Shown here: positions 16,060-24,851 of the stretch, one piece after another
Position numbering within the stretch: the stretch's first letter is position 1
Layout of the letters: every line of letters starts with the position of its first letter
Source: an uncultured Bacteroidota bacterium
GTDB lineage: Bacteria; Bacteroidota; Bacteroidia; 2-12-FULL-35-15
Length of the DNA stretch: 64,000 nucleotides
Assembly (NCBI GenBank): GCA_903926385.1
Contig: CAIYIS010000081.1
Coordinates: 97,398 to 161,397 of the forward strand
Direction: 5' to 3'
Program-made: the position numbers and the translations under genes
Notes under the pieces: model-generated
What the model saw: the letters and a program-made list of their open reading frames with translations, nothing else
Databases searched by the model: none
Told to the model about the DNA's origin: nothing

Positions 16060-16755
16060 ATGGATAAAGCAATAATAATAGACGATGACATAGTAACTTG
16101 TGAATTGATATCCGGTTATTTGTCAAAAATAGAAGACATCTCATTAGAAAAATCGTTTACAAACCCTCTGGAAGCAATTTCATATATTAAGGAAAACAGT
16201 GTAGATTTAGTATTTTTAGATATAGAGATGCCGAATATTAACGGTATTGAATTTCTTAAACTCACCAAAAGCGAATTAACTTCTTACATTATTATTTCTG
16301 CTCACGAAAAATACGCCTTAGCCGGCTTCGAACTTGATGTGGTAGATTACTTACACAAACCCGTTTCGTTTGCGCGACTTGTGGCTGCAGTAGAAAAATT
16401 TAAAAAACGTAAGTTATTTACCTCCAAAAGCATTGAAGAAAATAAAGAGTTTGTATTTCTTAAAAATGAACAATTTATTGTGAAATACAAAAAGGACGAT
16501 ATCAGTTTTATTAAAGCACTAGGAGACTATGTATCTATTCATATTGGAGAAGAACGCATCATATTGCACAGCACCATGAACGAAGTAGAGAAAAAAATAA
16601 ATTGGCACAGCTTGATTAGAGTACATCGATCTTATATTGTTAATATTAACAAAATAAAGAACATAGAAGACACGACCATTTCCTGCGGTAACGAACTAAT
16701 ACCAATCGGAATACGATACAAAGAAGCCTTTTTTGCGTTTATTAAACCCATTTAA
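16060..16755 (+). CDS. LytTR-family response regulator
   Basis: 231 residues. An N-terminal receiver domain starts AIIIDDDIVTCELI with the acidic pocket D8-D10, phosphoacceptor D54 in LVFLDIEMPNINGIEF and conserved Lys in DYLHKPVSFARL. The C-terminal LytTR domain includes FIKALGDYVSIHIGEERI and LIRVHRSYIVNINKIKNIED. It is transcribed away from the hybrid kinase across a 204-base gap, so the kinase is its probable phosphodonor, although that kinase also has its own receiver and Hpt-like domain. Has its own well-formed promoter. Confidence 0.92.
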   Translation: MDKAIIIDDDIVTCELISGYLSKIEDISLEKSFTNPLEAISYIKENSVDLVFLDIEMPNINGIEFLKLTKSELTSYIIISAHEKYALAGFELDVVDYLHKPVSFARLVAAVEKFKKRKLFTSKSIEENKEFVFLKNEQFIVKYKKDDISFIKALGDYVSIHIGEERIILHSTMNEVEKKINWHSLIRVHRSYIVNINKIKNIEDTTISCGNELIPIGIRYKEAFFAFIKPI

Positions 16756-17004
16756 AGCTCTTTCTCTACCAAAGAAAATGAGTTTTGAATTAAAAAAATC
16801 ATTTTCATTCAACTATCCAAACGTTAAACTGAACTTGTTTTGGATTATCCCGAACGAATATTCAATCGCGCTCCACATATATGCTTTAATTTTGGAGTAT
16901 CAGCTTTAACAGAATAGCAAAACAATCCTTTTGGCAATACAAAAATAACAAACAAGCTAGTAAAAGCAAACGATATTACATTCATTTTATTTAACTTTAT
17001 TGAT

Positions 17005-17649
17005 ATGAAAAAAATTAAGATTTCCACTTTGACACTCTTCGTGCTCATCACGTTTACAAGTTACTCCCAAAGTCACTGGGTTATTGGAGTAGGAACAAAT
17101 GTTGTGTCCGATAATGGAGGACGATTCAGTAAACTTCTAAACTTTAATAGTTATAACTACGTTCCATATTTCTCTACATTGAGTGTCGCCAGAGAAATGA
17201 CTTACGGATTTACAGCTGAGGCGATTGGTAACTACAACAAATTATGGCAAGGAAAATTAGTTAATGGCCAGTACAACAGTCACTCATCATCCAATTATTT
17301 TTCAGTTGATTTATTGTTAAAATACGATTTTCACTACTTCTTGAAAGACAAAAAATGGTATGTCTTACCATTGGCAATGATAGGGGGCGGATACTCCGAC
17401 AGGGGAATTGAAACACCTAATTATAGCGATTTAAATCACTCTAACAAGACAGGGTCACCTACGTTTGATCTTGGAGTTGGAGCAAAATTTGTTATCTATA
17501 AAAGATTTGGAGCAGTCTATCAATCTTTAGCTAAATTCGTTGTTGGAGACAAAACATCGTCTAATCATGTTCAGCATGTGCTAACTATCACCTATGCCTT
17601 ACCTAGTCACAAGAGGATGTTTTTGCTTCGCAAAACGGGTAGATTCTAA
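17005..17649 (+). CDS. Exported beta-barrel-like outer-membrane protein
   Basis: 214 residues. A signal peptide, MKKIKISTLTLFVLITFTSY, with probable cleavage just after SYS, is followed by alternating aromatic/Gly strands (HWVIGVGTNVVSD, YFSVDLLLKYDFHYF, WYVLPLAMIGGGYSDRG, FDLGVGAKFVIYKRFGAVYQSLAKF) of the kind seen in eight-stranded OmpA-like or porin-family barrels. No OmpA peptidoglycan domain follows. It lies alone between the LytTR regulator and the polysaccharide locus. Exact family is uncertain; it could belong to the 'outer membrane beta-barrel' group common in this phylum. Confidence 0.7.
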   Translation: MKKIKISTLTLFVLITFTSYSQSHWVIGVGTNVVSDNGGRFSKLLNFNSYNYVPYFSTLSVAREMTYGFTAEAIGNYNKLWQGKLVNGQYNSHSSSNYFSVDLLLKYDFHYFLKDKKWYVLPLAMIGGGYSDRGIETPNYSDLNHSNKTGSPTFDLGVGAKFVIYKRFGAVYQSLAKFVVGDKTSSNHVQHVLTITYALPSHKRMFLLRKTGRF

Positions 17650-17892
17650 CTTTAAGAGCACATTATCTGCAAACAGTTTAGTTGTAACCAAAATTCAGCT
17701 TCCTCGTTTTTCCTTTAAGAAATAAATGAATATTTAATTAATATACCTCGAAATAATTAACTTATTTTGCGTTTGGAGTTTGATCTAACAAACTAGTTCG
17801 TTTACTCTTTTAACTATAACTCACAACGCGAATGATATAATGTTTCAGTTGAGATGCATAATTGGGTATTTTATAATACAGAACTAACGGAG

Positions 17893-17900
17893 TATATTTG
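17893..17900 (+). promoter_or_regulatory. Candidate promoter at the left end of the polysaccharide locus
   Basis: TATATTTG, a full TAnnTTTG match 35 bases before the acetyltransferase start. No well-placed TTG was found 19-21 bases upstream. Confidence 0.5.
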
Positions 17901-17935
17901 TAAGCTATTTTAAATTTACTTTAACACTAACACGT

Positions 17936-18511
17936 ATGGAAAAAGGATATTATTCCCACGAAACAGCTGTAATTGATGAAGGCTGCAAAATTGGCAAGGA
18001 CACGAAAATATGGCACTTTTCTCATATTATGGCAAATTGTGTTTTAGGTGAGAAATGCAATATTGGTCAAAATGTTGTAATTTCCCCTGAAGTGGTTTTG
18101 GGCAAAAATGTAAAAGTTCAAAATAATGTTTCAATTTACACAGGAGTCACTTGTGATGATGATGTTTTCTTGGGACCATCAATGGTATTCACAAATGTAA
18201 TTAATCCCAGAAGTGCCATCAACCGAAAAAACGAATACGCCAAAACTCATGTGGGAATAGGTGCTTCAATCGGTGCAAATGCAACCATCATTTGTGGACA
18301 CGATATAGGCAAATTCGCATTTATCGGTGCCGGAGCAGTAGTTACCAAAAATGTTCCTCCTTATTCCTTGTGGGTTGGTAATCCGGCAAAACAAATGGGA
18401 TGGATAAGCGAATATGGACACCGGCTGGTATTTGATAAAAACGGAATTGGTATTTGCTCGGAAAGTAAAGAAAAATACCAACTCACCAATGGAGTAGTGA
18501 ACAAAATTTAA
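17936..18511 (+). CDS. wlbB: UDP-2-acetamido-3-amino-glucuronate N-acetyltransferase (WlbB/WbpD type)
   Basis: 191 residues, the same length as WbpD. It is a left-handed beta-helix acyltransferase built from hexapeptide repeats (IGKDTKIWHFSHIM, IGQNVVISPEVVLGKNVKVQ, IGASIGANATIICGHDIGKF), ending with the typical GNPAKQMGWISEYGHRL tail that these sugar-nucleotide acetyltransferases share. It would acetylate the 3-amino group on the way to UDP-2,3-diacetamido-2,3-dideoxy-glucuronic acid. The next gene encodes the matching dehydrogenase (WlbA type). The aminotransferase needed between them (WbpE) is not in this window. Confidence 0.78.
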   Translation: MEKGYYSHETAVIDEGCKIGKDTKIWHFSHIMANCVLGEKCNIGQNVVISPEVVLGKNVKVQNNVSIYTGVTCDDDVFLGPSMVFTNVINPRSAINRKNEYAKTHVGIGASIGANATIICGHDIGKFAFIGAGAVVTKNVPPYSLWVGNPAKQMGWISEYGHRLVFDKNGIGICSESKEKYQLTNGVVNKI

Positions 18512-18553
18512 TGAACTGTATGCATAAAAAATGCATACTTAACATCTGCTTAT

Positions 18554-19585
18554 ATGAATAATCAAAAAATTAAATTTGCGATAATAGGTCAGGGGCATAT
18601 CGGAAAAAGACATGCCGAAATGATCAGAAGAAATCCAGAAGCCGAACTGATTGCAGTATGCGATATTCTCCCAAGAGAACAATTGGGACTAAATGATATT
18701 ACAGTGAAGTTTTACCCTTCCATAAGTGAGTTAATTCAAAATCATCCCGAAGTAGAAGTGGTGAATATATGTACTCCAAATGGTTTACATGCTCAACATT
18801 CAATTACTGCTATCAAAGGAGGAAAAAATATTGTTTGCGAAAAACCAATGGCTCTTTCCAAAGCCGACTGTGAATTGATGCTTTTTACTGCCCTACAAAA
18901 TCAAAAAAACGTTTTTTGTGTAATGCAAAACAGATATTCTCCACCTTCAGCTTGGTTGAAAAAAATTGTGGAAGAAGGAATTATCGGAGATATTTATATG
19001 GTGCAATTGAATTGTTACTGGAATCGCGATGCCCGATATTACAAACAAGGTGGATGGAAAGGTAATCAAGCTCTAGATGGAGGAACATTATTTACTCAAT
19101 TTTCTCACTTTATAGATATCATGTATTGGCTATTTGGTGACATCACCAATATTCAGGCAAAGTTTCACGATTTCAACCATTCTGAATTGACCGATTTTGA
19201 AGATAGTGGTTTTGTTAACTTCGATTTCCTGAATGGAGGTATGGGCAGTATTAATTATTCGACTTCTGTTTTTGATAAAAACTTAGAAAGCAGTCTTACT
19301 ATAATTGGAAAAAATGGAAGTGTAAAAGTGGGAGGGCAATATATGGACAAAGTAGAATTTTGTAATATAAAAGATTATGAACTTCCTGAACTAGCTCCTA
19401 CAAACGAAGCAAACGATTACGGCACATACAGAGGTTCTGCAAACAATCATCCCCAAATCATCACAAATGTGATTGATACCTTAAAGGGCAGGACAAGAAT
19501 TACCACAAATGCTATGGAAGGGCTTAAAGTGGTAGAGATAATTGAAAGAATCTACGCATTAAGAAAACCAAACAGAAAATCCTAA
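18554..19585 (+). CDS. wlbA: Gfo/Idh/MocA oxidoreductase, WlbA/WbpB type
   Basis: 343 residues. The N-terminal Rossmann domain begins IKFAIIGQGHIGKRHAEMI; the family motif CEKPMALS stands at about residue 95, and the C-terminal alpha/beta domain includes NRDARYYKQGGWKGNQALDGG, matching UDP-N-acetyl-2-amino-2-deoxyglucuronate 3-dehydrogenases. It would oxidise C3 of UDP-GlcNAcA with NAD. The start ATG at 18554 lies 42 bases after wlbB, so the pair is cotranscribed. Substrate is inferred from the partner gene as well as sequence. Confidence 0.75.
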   Translation: MNNQKIKFAIIGQGHIGKRHAEMIRRNPEAELIAVCDILPREQLGLNDITVKFYPSISELIQNHPEVEVVNICTPNGLHAQHSITAIKGGKNIVCEKPMALSKADCELMLFTALQNQKNVFCVMQNRYSPPSAWLKKIVEEGIIGDIYMVQLNCYWNRDARYYKQGGWKGNQALDGGTLFTQFSHFIDIMYWLFGDITNIQAKFHDFNHSELTDFEDSGFVNFDFLNGGMGSINYSTSVFDKNLESSLTIIGKNGSVKVGGQYMDKVEFCNIKDYELPELAPTNEANDYGTYRGSANNHPQIITNVIDTLKGRTRITTNAMEGLKVVEIIERIYALRKPNRKS

Positions 19586-19693
19586 TCCCGCTTTCATTCT
19601 AATTTTTTTAATTCTATAAAAGATGGTGAGGGACAGATTCACAATCTTTTATCAATATCCTTTTCGGCTTTTACCAAAAACAATTGCTTAAAA

Positions 19694-19738
19694 ACAAATG
19701 ATGCATCAAAAACATTTGAATGTTCTTGATGCATTTGT
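19694..19738. terminator. Hairpin between convergent wlbA and sugar transferase genes
   Basis: ACAAATGATGCATCAA pairs with TTGATGCATTTGT, leaving a three-base bulge and an AT loop. It sits between convergent genes and probably ends both transcripts, although the flanking T/A runs are short. Confidence 0.5.
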
Positions 19739-19792
19739 TACAATTAGAAACTTCTCTAATTAAAATTACAATTCACCATTTCACTAATTATT

Positions 19793-20827
19793 CTAAGCAC
19801 TTCTAATCTTATTAACAAATATATTATACATAGCTCTGAAAAAACAACGGGTATCTGTCATACTTCCTTTTTTCGATTTTTCAAGTAAATATTCTCGCTC
19901 CGACTCAATCGCGTTTACCAGGCTTGCTTTTCTGTTAAAAATAACATAAGGAGGAATACAACCAGGTTTTTGTTTCAAACGCATCAGTTGAACATCTAAT
20001 GGTATATCTTCAAAATATCTGCGGCTCACTGGTCGCACACCTACTAATTTTAATTCTCCTTTCACAACATTAATTAATTGGGGTAATTCATCCAACCAAT
20101 ATTTCCTCATAAATCTTCCCCATGGTGTCAATCTAAAATCTTTTGCAGGTTTGCCCGATTCAGAATACCCATTCATTTTAAGAATATGATCGTGTAAGTA
20201 CTCCGAAAACGGGTGCATTGTTCTGAATTTATATACTCCAATTATCTTTCCATCTTGCCCCATTCTGTCCATCTTTACCAAAGCACCGTAACTTGGGTGC
20301 AAATCTATCCTTGGCTCTTTCACTTTTTTAACAACAAAATAAATGAGACCATCTATTTCTTTATAATCTATTATTTCAAACCCACAGCAAATCAATCTGC
20401 CTAACACCTCTGCTTTAGACAATAATCTATTTTTTCCTTGTGTCAGGAAAAAGTAAATTTTCTTTAGTCCAGTAACTTTAGGAGCAACTCTGTTAAACAA
20501 AAAATCTATACCAAAGAATAATTTACCCAATATAGGTACTTTTGCTATTGCCAACCTCTGTCTTCTTGCAATAATAGTTTCGAAAGTTCCAATAAACAAA
20601 TCGTCATTATTCAATTTTGAATTCACTCCTTCAAAAAACTTATTTATAAACCGAATGTGATTTACTCTACACATATTAATAATGACATTCGGTTTATGAC
20701 AATCTCCCTTCACTTCCCTTAAATCTCGTGTCAGAAAGACACTTGTATGTCTAGAGGCCACATCAGCAAACCTCGAGATATAATTCTTTACTTCCTTTCC
20801 TGATTTTTGAATAATTAAATTTTCCAT
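19793..20827 (-). CDS. Initiating sugar-phosphate transferase (bacterial sugar transferase family)
   Basis: 344 residues from ATG 20827. The C-terminal half is the bacterial sugar transferase domain of WcaJ/PglC-type enzymes: MGQDGKIIGVYKFRTMHPF, FRLTPWGRFMRKYWLDELPQ and LINVVKGELKLVGVRPVSRRYF. These load the first sugar phosphate onto undecaprenyl phosphate. The usual four-helix N-terminal part is absent; instead there is a soluble segment of about 150 residues with no clear membrane pass before FLTQGKNR. A GTG 11 codons upstream (20860) overlaps a TACTTTTG promoter box, so it is unlikely to be the start. It is the only gene of the locus on the minus strand. Confidence 0.85.
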   Translation of the reverse strand: MENLIIQKSGKEVKNYISRFADVASRHTSVFLTRDLREVKGDCHKPNVIINMCRVNHIRFINKFFEGVNSKLNNDDLFIGTFETIIARRQRLAIAKVPILGKLFFGIDFLFNRVAPKVTGLKKIYFFLTQGKNRLLSKAEVLGRLICCGFEIIDYKEIDGLIYFVVKKVKEPRIDLHPSYGALVKMDRMGQDGKIIGVYKFRTMHPFSEYLHDHILKMNGYSESGKPAKDFRLTPWGRFMRKYWLDELPQLINVVKGELKLVGVRPVSRRYFEDIPLDVQLMRLKQKPGCIPPYVIFNRKASLVNAIESEREYLLEKSKKGSMTDTRCFFRAMYNIFVNKIRSA

Positions 20828-20859
20828 AATAATGCTGTTATAAGAGTTAATTAACGTCA

Positions 20860-20867
20860 CAAAAGTA
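20860..20867 (-). promoter_or_regulatory. Candidate promoter of the sugar transferase
   Basis: TACTTTTG on the minus strand, full match to TAnnTTTG, 32 bases upstream of ATG 20827. It overlaps the alternative GTG start, which argues against that start. Confidence 0.6.
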
Positions 20868-21519
20868 GATTGCCTTAAAAAACAGTGGAGTAGTATTAAA
20901 AATGAACACTATGTAGTAAAAACAATTACAACTTTTTGCCATGTTTAACTTCTGCTCATCTCAGCTTTCAATATAACTAAACCAAATTCATTTCAATTTT
21001 ATTATCAGCTTTTACATGCGCTTCCTTAGCAATCATGAACAAATCTAACTCTTAACCGAATTACACTTTTAATTATTAGTTGAATGCAATCCTGTCTTAG
21101 CCGAATGATGTAGGTATGAAGTTCGATAGATCTGAATATATACAATTACGAAAAGAATCAAGTTCCATAATGATATCGAAAGAGGAATCACAAATGATTC
21201 TGATTAACAAAATTTGGATAACCAAGAAGACTTAAAGTACCCTCTATATATCGATCATAAAGTAGAAACAAATTTTAATCCATTCAACATTCATAACAGC
21301 AGGTTCGGCTAAAATTTGAAGACACTGAACGAATGCATAAAATAAGACAGTTTTATAATTATACTTTCGCAGCCAAATTATTATCTCATGAATGTTTCGA
21401 ACATTTTATCTGAATTGAAAAATGAGAAAATCAAGAAGTCCTTATTTCAAATCATGAAAAATTACCTTCGTTCCGTAAATTTTCCCAATTCTTGTTTTTT
21501 GAGATAATGATTAGAGTCA
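20868..21519. other. 650-base gene-poor gap in the polysaccharide locus
   Basis: A+T-rich DNA between the divergent sugar transferase and export genes. I find no recognisable gene, repeat or hairpin. The only notable item is a 39-codon frame at 21388-21507 (MNVSNILSELKNEKIKKSLF and onward) preceded by TATACTTTCG, without family similarity that I can see. The gap may be a long regulatory leader or a site of gene loss. Confidence 0.5.
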
Positions 21520-21550
21520 TTGAAATGGCAATTATTATTTAGTAGTTTTG
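21520..21550 (+). promoter_or_regulatory. Promoter of the polysaccharide export operon
   Basis: TTG at 21520-21522, 20 bases, then TAGTTTTG at 21543-21550: a full -33/-7 match. The export lipoprotein ATG follows 18 bases later. This is probably the main promoter for the long plus-strand run to 37716. Confidence 0.75.
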
Positions 21551-21568
21551 TCGAAATTTTAAACCCTT

Positions 21569-22357
21569 ATGAATAATAGAATTATCTTATTTCTCCTTAT
21601 GGTAACTTGTTTCGCATCTTGCATCAATAGCAAAAAAACTACATATTTTCAAGCGCTTGAAAGTAAAGTGGACTTGGATTCAATGACAATTAAATGCAAA
21701 TTCAATGTACTAATTCAATCTGGTGATATCTTAAGTCTCAGAGTGAGTAGCCTAAGTCCAGAGGCCAACTCTATGTTTAATATCTTCCCTGAAACAGTAA
21801 TTCAATCACAAACTCAAACTATTCAATCCACAGCTCCTTCCGCAGCTATTGGTTTTCTGGTTGACGAAGATGACGAGATTACATTACCAATTGCCGGCAA
21901 GATAAAAGTAGGAGGATTGAAAACAAAAGAAGCTGCTGACCTTATTACAAAAAATCTAGACAAGTATCTTGTTCAACCAACTGTAAATGTTCGAATCATT
22001 AATTTTAAGATTTCTATTTTAGGTGAAGTTGCTAAACCATCTGTTTATACTGTCTCAAACGAAAAAATCACACTTCCTGAAGCATTAAGTCTTGCAGGTG
22101 ATTTAACTATTTATGGAAAAAGAAACAACATTCTTATCATTCGAGAAGTTAACGGAATTAGAGAATTCGCAAGAGTTGATTTAACTCAACGGAATTTGTT
22201 CAATTCACCATATTATTTTCTTCAACCAAATGACATAATTTATGTAGAACCTGTTAAAGGTAAACTTACGACAACAAGTCGTTCTGTTCAGTTATTGCCT
22301 ATTGTGCTAAGTTCTCTTTCATTTGTCGCTATTCTTACCAGTTATTGGTTAAAATAA
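21569..22357 (+). CDS. Polysaccharide export outer-membrane lipoprotein (Wza type)
   Basis: 262 residues. A lipoprotein signal ends in FASC (Cys at 18), then the poly-export domain (LIQSGDILSLRVSSLSPEAN, and VDEDDEITLPIAGKIKVGGLKTKEAADLI) and a soluble-ligand-binding beta-grasp region (ISILGEVAKPSVYTVSNEKI and ITLPEALSLAGDLTIYGKRN). A last hydrophobic helix (PIVLSSLSFVAILTSYWL) ends the protein, like the helix that forms the Wza pore. It lies immediately before the tyrosine-kinase copolymerase (27-base gap), the usual export pair. Confidence 0.92.
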   Translation: MNNRIILFLLMVTCFASCINSKKTTYFQALESKVDLDSMTIKCKFNVLIQSGDILSLRVSSLSPEANSMFNIFPETVIQSQTQTIQSTAPSAAIGFLVDEDDEITLPIAGKIKVGGLKTKEAADLITKNLDKYLVQPTVNVRIINFKISILGEVAKPSVYTVSNEKITLPEALSLAGDLTIYGKRNNILIIREVNGIREFARVDLTQRNLFNSPYYFLQPNDIIYVEPVKGKLTTTSRSVQLLPIVLSSLSFVAILTSYWLK

Positions 22358-22383
22358 TAAAAGTTAATCAAACTTATTAAAAA

Positions 22384-24735
22384 ATGGATTCAAATACAAA
22401 TCATATCGTCACGAAAGAACAACCAGAGGAAGAGGTAAACCTAAAAGAAGCTTTTTTTAAATATCTTTATTATTGGAAGTGGTTCGTCTTTTCATTCCTG
22501 CTTTCTCTTCCTCTTGCATTCTTCTATTTAAAGTATCAGTTACCTCAATATAAAATTCAAAGTAGCATTTTAATAAAAGATGAGAAAAAAGGAATGGGAG
22601 GTCAAGATGATTTGCTAAAACAACTTGATATTTTTTCATCTAATAAAGTGGTTGATAACGAAATTGAAATCCTGAAATCATTTACATTAATGGAAAAAGT
22701 TGTAAGAGACCTAAATTTAAATATTTCCTATGGTGTAAAGATGAGATATAGAACTGTCGAAATTTATGACGAGTCTCCTATAAAGTTTGAATTAATTCAA
22801 TCAAATGACCTTACATATCTAAAACCATTTAAAATAGAAATATTAAGTAATAAGAAAGTTAAAATTAAAGATATAGAATGTGCAATTAATGATTCTTCAA
22901 TCACCCCAAATGGAACTTTCAAAATTACTTTAACCGGTAAACACCCCGAACAACGAGATGTTGTAGTTAATATCGAACCACTAGATAAATATGTAGATGA
23001 ACTATTAAAGGGACTAAGTGTTTCAGCTACCGGTAAAATGTCAAGCGTTTTGAATTTAACTATTGAAAACTCTGTTCCGCAAAAAGGAAAGGACATATTA
23101 AATCGATTAGTTGACGCATATAACCAAAATGAACTTGATGATAAAAATCGTGTGGCCGCCAACACCCTTGTTTTTATTGAAGAAAGATTGAAACTTATTT
23201 CTCAAGAACTCACAATAGCAGAAAAAGATGTAGAAGATTATAAATCTAAAGAAGGGATTATTGATATAAGTACAGAAGGGACTGAATTTTTGAGTAGTGT
23301 TCGTCAGAACGACATTCAATTGAGCCAAGTAAACATTCAGCAGATTGTGTTAGCCAACATTGAAGATTATGTGAAAGGCAAAGAGAATAAACCTGGCACA
23401 GTACCAGCTACCCTTGGAGTCAGTGATGTTATGCTTTTAAGTTTAATTGAAAAACTAAAAGATTTGGAAACGCAACGAGAAAAGCAGATACGAATGGTTA
23501 AAGCAGATAATCCAATTATTTTGGCAATGGATGATCAAATAAGGAGTTTAAAAAACAATATTATTGAGAACATTCAAAGTTTAAAACAAAACCTGAATCT
23601 TACAGCCATTCAGCTCGACAGCCAGAATCAACGACTTGAAAGTATGATAAAAACTATCCCCAAAAAAGAAAGAGGATTGCTTGATATCAGCCGTGAACAA
23701 GCGATTAAGAACAACTTATTTACTTTTCTACTTCAGAAAAGGGAGGAAACAGCCCTCTCATTTGCTTCTACAGTTTCAGACAGCCGAATCATTGATGTTG
23801 CGCGTAATACAGGAAAAGTTAAACCTAATAACTTGCTTATTTATTTATTGTTTACCTTGATTGGGCTGCTAATTCCATTTATCTGTGTCTATCTAATTAA
23901 TTTATTCAATGATAGAGTTCAGTCAAGAAAAGATATTGAGCAATTCACGAAGACTCCTATTTTGGGAGAGCTTTCTTGGACTCCTCACGATGACCATCCT
24001 ATTCTTATAAATAATGTAAGTCGAAACGCTTTTTCCGAGCAAATCAGATTATTTCGAACAAACCTTTCATTTCTATCAATTGGCAGAGATGCACAAACTA
24101 TTCTATTCACTTCTACAATGAGTGGAGAAGGAAAGTCCTTTGTATCCCTAAACTTAGCAGCGAGTTTAGCTCTAACAGGTAAGAAAACAATTATACTCGA
24201 ATTTGACATGCGTAAACCTAAATTAAGGGCGGCCCTGAATTTACCCGAAGACAAAGGGCTTAGTTCTTATCTAATCGGAAGGGCAGAAATCAACGATATT
24301 ATACAATCAGTTCCAAAACTTGACAATTTCTTTATTATACAGTGTGGACCTGTGCCGCCTAACCCTGTTGAAATGCTCCTTAATGGACGTTTAGAAACAT
24401 TAATCCAGGAACTCAAGCTTCTATTTGATCATATTATCATTGACGCCCCCCCGATTGGAGTTGTGACTGATGCCCAGATTTTGGAAAAACAAGCTGATGC
24501 AACAATGTATATCCTTAGGTATAATTATACAAGAAAGGAAAGTGTTAGAAGTATAGACAATTTATCAAAAGAAGGAAAATTTAGCAACTTATATTTAGTC
24601 TTTAACGGAATAAAATCAGGCCGGAAATATGGGTATGGATACGGGTATGGATATGGGTATGGGTATGGATATGGGTATTACAATGACGGTGGAAATTCTA
24701 ACGTGAAGGAGAATGTAAAAAAAAGGAAAAAATAA
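22384..24735 (+). CDS. Wzz/BY-kinase polysaccharide copolymerase (Wzc type)
   Basis: 783 residues. Two membrane helices (about 34-54 and 485-508) bracket a Wzz-type periplasmic region with coiled coils. The cytoplasmic end is a bacterial tyrosine kinase: Walker A SGEGKS at 580-585, Walker A' with D608 in ILEFDMRKP, Walker B HIIIDAPP near 683-690. The tail at 749-766 is a tyrosine cluster, YGYGYGYGYGYGYGYGYY, the autophosphorylation site that sets chain length and export. The tail is encoded by a hexanucleotide repeat (24628-24681). No cognate tyrosine phosphatase gene (Wzb) is seen in the locus. Confidence 0.94.
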   Translation: MDSNTNHIVTKEQPEEEVNLKEAFFKYLYYWKWFVFSFLLSLPLAFFYLKYQLPQYKIQSSILIKDEKKGMGGQDDLLKQLDIFSSNKVVDNEIEILKSFTLMEKVVRDLNLNISYGVKMRYRTVEIYDESPIKFELIQSNDLTYLKPFKIEILSNKKVKIKDIECAINDSSITPNGTFKITLTGKHPEQRDVVVNIEPLDKYVDELLKGLSVSATGKMSSVLNLTIENSVPQKGKDILNRLVDAYNQNELDDKNRVAANTLVFIEERLKLISQELTIAEKDVEDYKSKEGIIDISTEGTEFLSSVRQNDIQLSQVNIQQIVLANIEDYVKGKENKPGTVPATLGVSDVMLLSLIEKLKDLETQREKQIRMVKADNPIILAMDDQIRSLKNNIIENIQSLKQNLNLTAIQLDSQNQRLESMIKTIPKKERGLLDISREQAIKNNLFTFLLQKREETALSFASTVSDSRIIDVARNTGKVKPNNLLIYLLFTLIGLLIPFICVYLINLFNDRVQSRKDIEQFTKTPILGELSWTPHDDHPILINNVSRNAFSEQIRLFRTNLSFLSIGRDAQTILFTSTMSGEGKSFVSLNLAASLALTGKKTIILEFDMRKPKLRAALNLPEDKGLSSYLIGRAEINDIIQSVPKLDNFFIIQCGPVPPNPVEMLLNGRLETLIQELKLLFDHIIIDAPPIGVVTDAQILEKQADATMYILRYNYTRKESVRSIDNLSKEGKFSNLYLVFNGIKSGRKYGYGYGYGYGYGYGYGYYNDGGNSNVKENVKKRKK
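24628..24681 (+). repeat. Hexanucleotide repeat encoding the Tyr-Gly tail
   Basis: TATGGG and TATGGA units alternate eight times (one TAC), then TATTAC. The period of six keeps the reading frame, so slippage would add or remove Tyr-Gly pairs without breaking the kinase gene. Confidence 0.85.
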
Positions 24736-24851
24736 AGCAATCGCTTTACTAACATTAGATTTGTTACGTTAATTGAAAATCATGCTGAATATAATTATTC
24801 GCCTTCATAGCTTTTTTACTGATTTTTTATTCAAATAATACAAAATAATTG

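Noticed and set aside
21388..21507. A 39-codon frame before the polysaccharide export operon, with TATACTTTCG upstream
   Set aside because: The box is imperfect and the peptide (Asn/Lys-rich, no signal) resembles translated A+T-rich DNA. Noted in the gap entry only.
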